Positions 12,111-14,702 of a stretch of DNA of 14,702 nucleotides are shown in pieces. The stretch's first letter is position 1; every line of letters begins with the position of its first letter. The translations under genes and the position numbers were made by a program. Under the pieces are notes generated by a model, which saw nothing but the letters and a program-made list of their open reading frames with translations, made no database searches and had not been told where the DNA came from. This DNA comes from Bacilli bacterium (GTDB lineage: Bacteria; Bacillota_I; Bacilli_A; RF39; UBA660): positions 1-14,702 of the forward strand of contig JAAWDC010000106.1 in assembly GCA_022793565.1 (NCBI GenBank), read 5' to 3'.

Positions 12111-12140
12111 ATAATACTATTAAAGAGTTCCTCTTGTAAA
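12111..12140 (-). promoter_or_regulatory. Promoter of mraZ-rsmH-ftsL
   Basis: TTTACA (12140-12135), an 18-bp spacer and TATTAT (12116-12111). A perfect TATAAT overlaps at 12113-12108, but its distance to the same -35 would be 21 bp. The spacer holds a small inverted repeat (AAGAG/CTCTT). Whichever -10 is used, it touches the MraZ boxes. Confidence 0.6.
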
Positions 12141-12202
12141 TAAAAATTCAAAGTTTGTGTCATATGATCTGTAAAGTGTTGACAGACAATAATGTTAATC
12201 GA

Positions 12203-12235
12203 ACAAAAAAAGAGCATTAGTTTCTACTAACACTC
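12203..12235 (-). terminator. Intrinsic terminator after thrS
   Basis: GAGTGTTAG (12235-12227) pairs with CTAATGCTC (12220-12212) in a 9-bp stem that includes two G-T pairs, with a 6-nt loop and seven T residues. It lies about 35 bp past the thrS stop. Confidence 0.82.
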
Positions 12236-12269
12236 CATATATAACTAACTGTATTTATCTAACTCGTTT

Positions 12270-14021
12270 TTATAAATCCTGATTTAATTTCTTATCATCA
12301 ATTACAGTACGAATATATTGTAAAAATTCATCCACTGAAACAGTTTTAGTTTCTTCTTGCCCATGAATACGATAACTAATCGTATGATCTTCCACTTCAT
12401 GATTTCCAAGAATTAAAGTAAATGGCACTTTACTCGTCTGACTCTCCCTCATTTTATACCCTAGTTTTTCATTTCTTTCATCGACTTCTACACGAACTTT
12501 TTCTTTTTCCAAAAGACTCTTAATTTCCCTAGCATAATCTAAATGATATTCATTATTAACAGGAATTACATTAACTTGTACTGGAGAAAGCCATGTTGGG
12601 AAAGCTCCCCCATAATGCTCAATCAAAATACCAATAAATCTTTCAATAGACCCAAAGATAACACGATGCAACATCACAGGTCTTTGTTTTGATCCATCTT
12701 TATCAATATAAGTTAAATCAAACCGCTCTGGAAGATTTGCATCCAATTGGATTGTTCCACATTGCCATACTCTTCCTAAAGAATCCCGAATATGAAAATC
12801 CAATTTAGGTCCATAGAAAGCACCATCTCCTGGATTAATCTTACAGTCATGACCTGCCTTATGACAAGCCTCTTGTAAAATAGACTCACTTCTATTCCAT
12901 GACTCGATAGTTCCAATAAACTTATCCTCTGGTCTCGTTGATAACTCAATATCATACGTCAATCCAAAAATCCCATAAACTCGATCAATAAAAGCTATAA
13001 GTTGAATTATTTCCTCTTCAATTTGATCTTCCCTCATGAAAATATGTGCATCATCTTGAGTAAATGTCCGAACACGAAACAATCCATTCAAAGCACCACT
13101 TGCTTCATGACGATGTACTTGTCCTAATTCCCCACAACGAATTGGAAGATCTTTATAGGAATGTAAAGAATTTTTATATACAAGCATTCCACCAGGGCAA
13201 TTCATAGGCTTAATAGCAAACTCTTTTTCATCAATCGCAGAAGTATACATATTCTCTCGATAATTCTCCCAATGACCAGAAACTTCCCAAAGTTCTTTAC
13301 TTAACATAATAGGCGTTTTAATAAATTCATATCCTTCTTTCGTATGTTCCTCATACCAGAAATTTTCTAAAACGTTCCTCAAAATCATTCCTTTAGGTAA
13401 AAAGAATGGAAATCCTGGACCATATTCACTAATCATAAAAAGTTCTAATTCTTTTCCAAGTTTTTTATGATCTCTCTTCTTAGCTTCTTCCAACATATCT
13501 AAATGTTCATTTAAAGCATTTTCATCTCCAAAACATACTCCATAGATCCTTTGAAGCATCTTATTTTTAGCATCACCCTTCCAGTAAGCACCACTTACTT
13601 TTAAAAGCTTAAAATATTTTAAATCTTTCGTGGTCTCTACATGAGGTCCTCGGCAAAGATCTGTAAAATCTCCTTGAGTATAACAACTAATCACAGTATC
13701 TTCTTCATTCATTCTACTAATTAAATCTAGTTTATAAGGATCATCTTTAAATTGATCAAGTGCTTCTTCTTTTGTAATTTCATGACGAACGATTTTCTTT
13801 CCATCTTTTGCACACTTCTTCATTTCGCGTTCAATCTTCTCTAGATCCTCTTCTTTGATTACTTCTTCCCCTAGATCAATATCATAATAGAATCCATCCT
13901 CAATCACTGGTCCTACCCAAAACTTAGCAGTTGGATATAAATGTTTTACAGCTTGTGCCAATAAATGTGCACAAGAATGGTTTAACTTATTTAACTCTTC
14001 ATTTTCTTTTATATTTATCAT
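12270..14021 (-). CDS. thrS: Threonyl-tRNA synthetase lacking the TGS domain
   Basis: The enzyme charges tRNA(Thr) with threonine. At 583 residues it is about 60 shorter than the usual ~640 because the N-terminal TGS domain is missing: it begins almost directly with the editing domain. The editing site is intact, with His15 and His19 (HSCAH) and Cys123 and His127 (CRGPH). The class II core follows from about residue 185, with zinc ligands Cys275 (MNCPGGM), His326 (DDAHIF) and His452 (MLHRVIFG), the motif 2 region around HRHE (303-306), and motif 3 at GSIERFIGILIEHYGG. The anticodon-binding domain covers about 480-575. Start ATG 14021 has AAGGAG eight bases upstream and overlaps the stop of the preceding gene as ATGA, so no longer form fits. 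No T-box motif (AGGGTGG-ACCGCG) is visible in the 150 bp upstream of the operon's first large gene. Confidence 0.97.
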   Translation of the reverse strand: MINIKENEELNKLNHSCAHLLAQAVKHLYPTAKFWVGPVIEDGFYYDIDLGEEVIKEEDLEKIEREMKKCAKDGKKIVRHEITKEEALDQFKDDPYKLDLISRMNEEDTVISCYTQGDFTDLCRGPHVETTKDLKYFKLLKVSGAYWKGDAKNKMLQRIYGVCFGDENALNEHLDMLEEAKKRDHKKLGKELELFMISEYGPGFPFFLPKGMILRNVLENFWYEEHTKEGYEFIKTPIMLSKELWEVSGHWENYRENMYTSAIDEKEFAIKPMNCPGGMLVYKNSLHSYKDLPIRCGELGQVHRHEASGALNGLFRVRTFTQDDAHIFMREDQIEEEIIQLIAFIDRVYGIFGLTYDIELSTRPEDKFIGTIESWNRSESILQEACHKAGHDCKINPGDGAFYGPKLDFHIRDSLGRVWQCGTIQLDANLPERFDLTYIDKDGSKQRPVMLHRVIFGSIERFIGILIEHYGGAFPTWLSPVQVNVIPVNNEYHLDYAREIKSLLEKEKVRVEVDERNEKLGYKMRESQTSKVPFTLILGNHEVEDHTISYRIHGQEETKTVSVDEFLQYIRTVIDDKKLNQDL

Positions 14022-14527
14022 CTTAGATACTCCTTCCTATCCATTTCCATTTTAGATTCAAGTTCAGCATATATGTCATCCGAAACTTCAAACAACATTT
14101 CATCATATCGTGCTGAGGCAATTTGCCCATAGATGGTTTGATCCCCCATATAAATGATTTCTACCAATTGATCAGGAGATAATTTCCGTACAGCAGCCTC
14201 TAAAAGATCTAAAGAAACTAATTCATTTCCCTCCATAATCTTAAATTTTAAAACCTCTTTATAAACTTCCTCTAAAGCACCACAGGATTTAATAACAAGT
14301 TTAGAAACTTCCATCAATGAAATACCATTTTCTAAAAGCCGTCGTTCAATCACACTTTGAATGACACAAATAGATGCACTTAATTCGACACATCTAGCCT
14401 TCAAATGCCTATTTTCTCCTTGCTCCATTCGAAGTCTAAAGCCTGCTAATTCCTTTTCACTCTTTTTTAATAGCATAAAAAGGATATTCAGATCACAACG
14501 AGATAAATAATTCTTCATCATAGCCAT
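14018..14527 (-). CDS. Alpha-helical protein of unknown function, coupled to thrS
   Basis: The 169-residue soluble protein starts at ATG 14527 behind GGGGGG six to seven bases upstream. It is nearly all alpha-helical, with leucine/isoleucine heptads and many Glu/Lys pairs (LLKKSEKELAGFRLRMEQGE and the C-terminal DDIYAELESKMEMDRKEYLR). There is no membrane segment and no obvious nucleotide- or metal-binding motif. It has three cysteines (residues 11, 46 and 54) in the N-terminal third and a fourth later, too scattered for a zinc site. I do not recognise the family. The stop overlaps the thrS start as ATGA, so the two are translationally coupled, which hints at a role linked to translation or simply to shared expression. 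A 39-codon ORF ends just before it. Confidence 0.75.
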   Translation of the reverse strand: MAMMKNYLSRCDLNILFMLLKKSEKELAGFRLRMEQGENRHLKARCVELSASICVIQSVIERRLLENGISLMEVSKLVIKSCGALEEVYKEVLKFKIMEGNELVSLDLLEAAVRKLSPDQLVEIIYMGDQTIYGQIASARYDEMLFEVSDDIYAELESKMEMDRKEYLR

Positions 14528-14531
14528 AAAA

Positions 14532-14651
14532 TCACCCCCCTATATATTGAAATGTAGTACTAGATTTTTTTCGAATTATAATCTCTAGATATAAATCATG
14601 TAACCACATAAACGCCGATTCCCCTAGTTTTATTAGTGTTTGTGTTTCCAT
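14532..14651 (-). CDS. Possible 39-residue small protein leading the thrS operon
   Basis: ATG 14651 lies four bases after AGGGGG and opens a frame ending in TGA at 14532, five bases before the next start. The product is METQTLIKLGESAFMWLHDL followed by a short hydrophobic, then basic segment (YLEIIIRKKSS) and TTFQYIGG. The last two glycine codons form the ribosome site of the next gene, a coupling layout. It follows a strong hairpin terminator with no room for a promoter between, so it would be translated only on read-through transcripts. It may be a true small amphipathic protein or a leader ORF. I see no threonine-codon run of the classic attenuator type (only three Thr codons plus two at the end). 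Confidence 0.5.
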   Translation of the reverse strand: METQTLIKLGESAFMWLHDLYLEIIIRKKSSTTFQYIGG

Positions 14652-14661
14652 ATTTCCCCCT

Positions 14662-14695
14662 AAAATAAAAACTCCTGTTATTACTAACAGGAGTG
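14662..14695 (-). terminator. Strong hairpin terminator or leader attenuator upstream of the thrS operon
   Basis: A perfect 10-bp stem (14694-14685 with 14680-14671) with a GTAA loop is followed by TTTTATTTT on the minus strand. It lies two bases before the AGGGGG site of the 39-codon ORF. It either ends an upstream gene outside the window or acts as a conditional attenuator of the thrS operon. Confidence 0.8.
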
Positions 14696-14702
14696 CATAA
14701 AC

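Noticed and set aside
14575..14603. Promoter with TATAAT at 14580-14575
   Set aside because: The hexamer is perfect, but the -35 at 17 bp (TTACAT) is poor and it lies inside the 39-codon ORF; not strong enough to list.
14528..14702. T-box riboswitch upstream of thrS
   Set aside because: No AGGGTGG-ACCGCG-like element on the minus strand; only a hairpin is visible and the upstream region is cut off.

Overview
The window comes from an AT-rich, endospore-forming member of the Bacillota (Firmicutes). The grounds are low GC throughout, strong purine-rich Shine-Dalgarno sequences, sporulation genes (yqfC, yqfD, a CotF-type coat gene), a Gram-positive mraZ-rsmH-ftsL-PBP cluster with a PASTA-containing PBP, and TGA used as an ordinary stop. 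The sequence alone does not fix the genus. Every convincing gene is on the minus strand, so transcription runs from high to low coordinates. No tRNA, rRNA, CRISPR array, transposase or integrase was seen.

In transcription order: (1) 14.7-12.2 kb: a strong hairpin terminator or attenuator, an unlisted 39-codon ORF, a 169-residue protein of unknown function and thrS, all translationally coupled and closed by a terminator. This ThrRS lacks the N-terminal TGS domain. (2) 12.1-8.06 kb: mraZ, rsmH, ftsL and a class B PBP with two PASTA repeats. Four 10-bp direct repeats between the mraZ -10 and its RBS look like the MraZ operator. A terminator followed by a consensus sigma-A promoter separates ftsL from the PBP gene, and mraY/murD do not follow. 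(3) 8.0-6.4 kb: a CmpB-type membrane protein, then a pair of small coat-type genes, one with a 57-residue acidic tail. (4) 6.38-3.34 kb: a compact five-gene bacteriocin-type operon: a C39-peptidase ABC exporter, a miniature HlyD-like accessory protein, two double-glycine-leader peptides and a small basic membrane peptide that may give immunity. Three of these genes were missed or mis-started by simple ORF calling, and the first peptide appears to start at ATT. (5) 3.34-1.5 kb: a 268-residue protein with a degenerate J-domain-like N-terminus, preceded by a coupled hydrophobic leader ORF, and a membrane-anchored 180-residue protein. (6) 1.4 kb-0: rpsU, yqeY, yqfC and yqfD, an order conserved in Bacillota, with an intrinsic terminator whose stem contains the rpsU stop codon and a possible sigma-E promoter before yqfC.

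Most transcription units are closed by good intrinsic hairpins, so operon boundaries can be read with fair confidence. The item most worth following up is the two-peptide export cassette at 3342-6380. Its gene families are recognisable, but the peptides, the shortened accessory protein and the ATT start are unusual.
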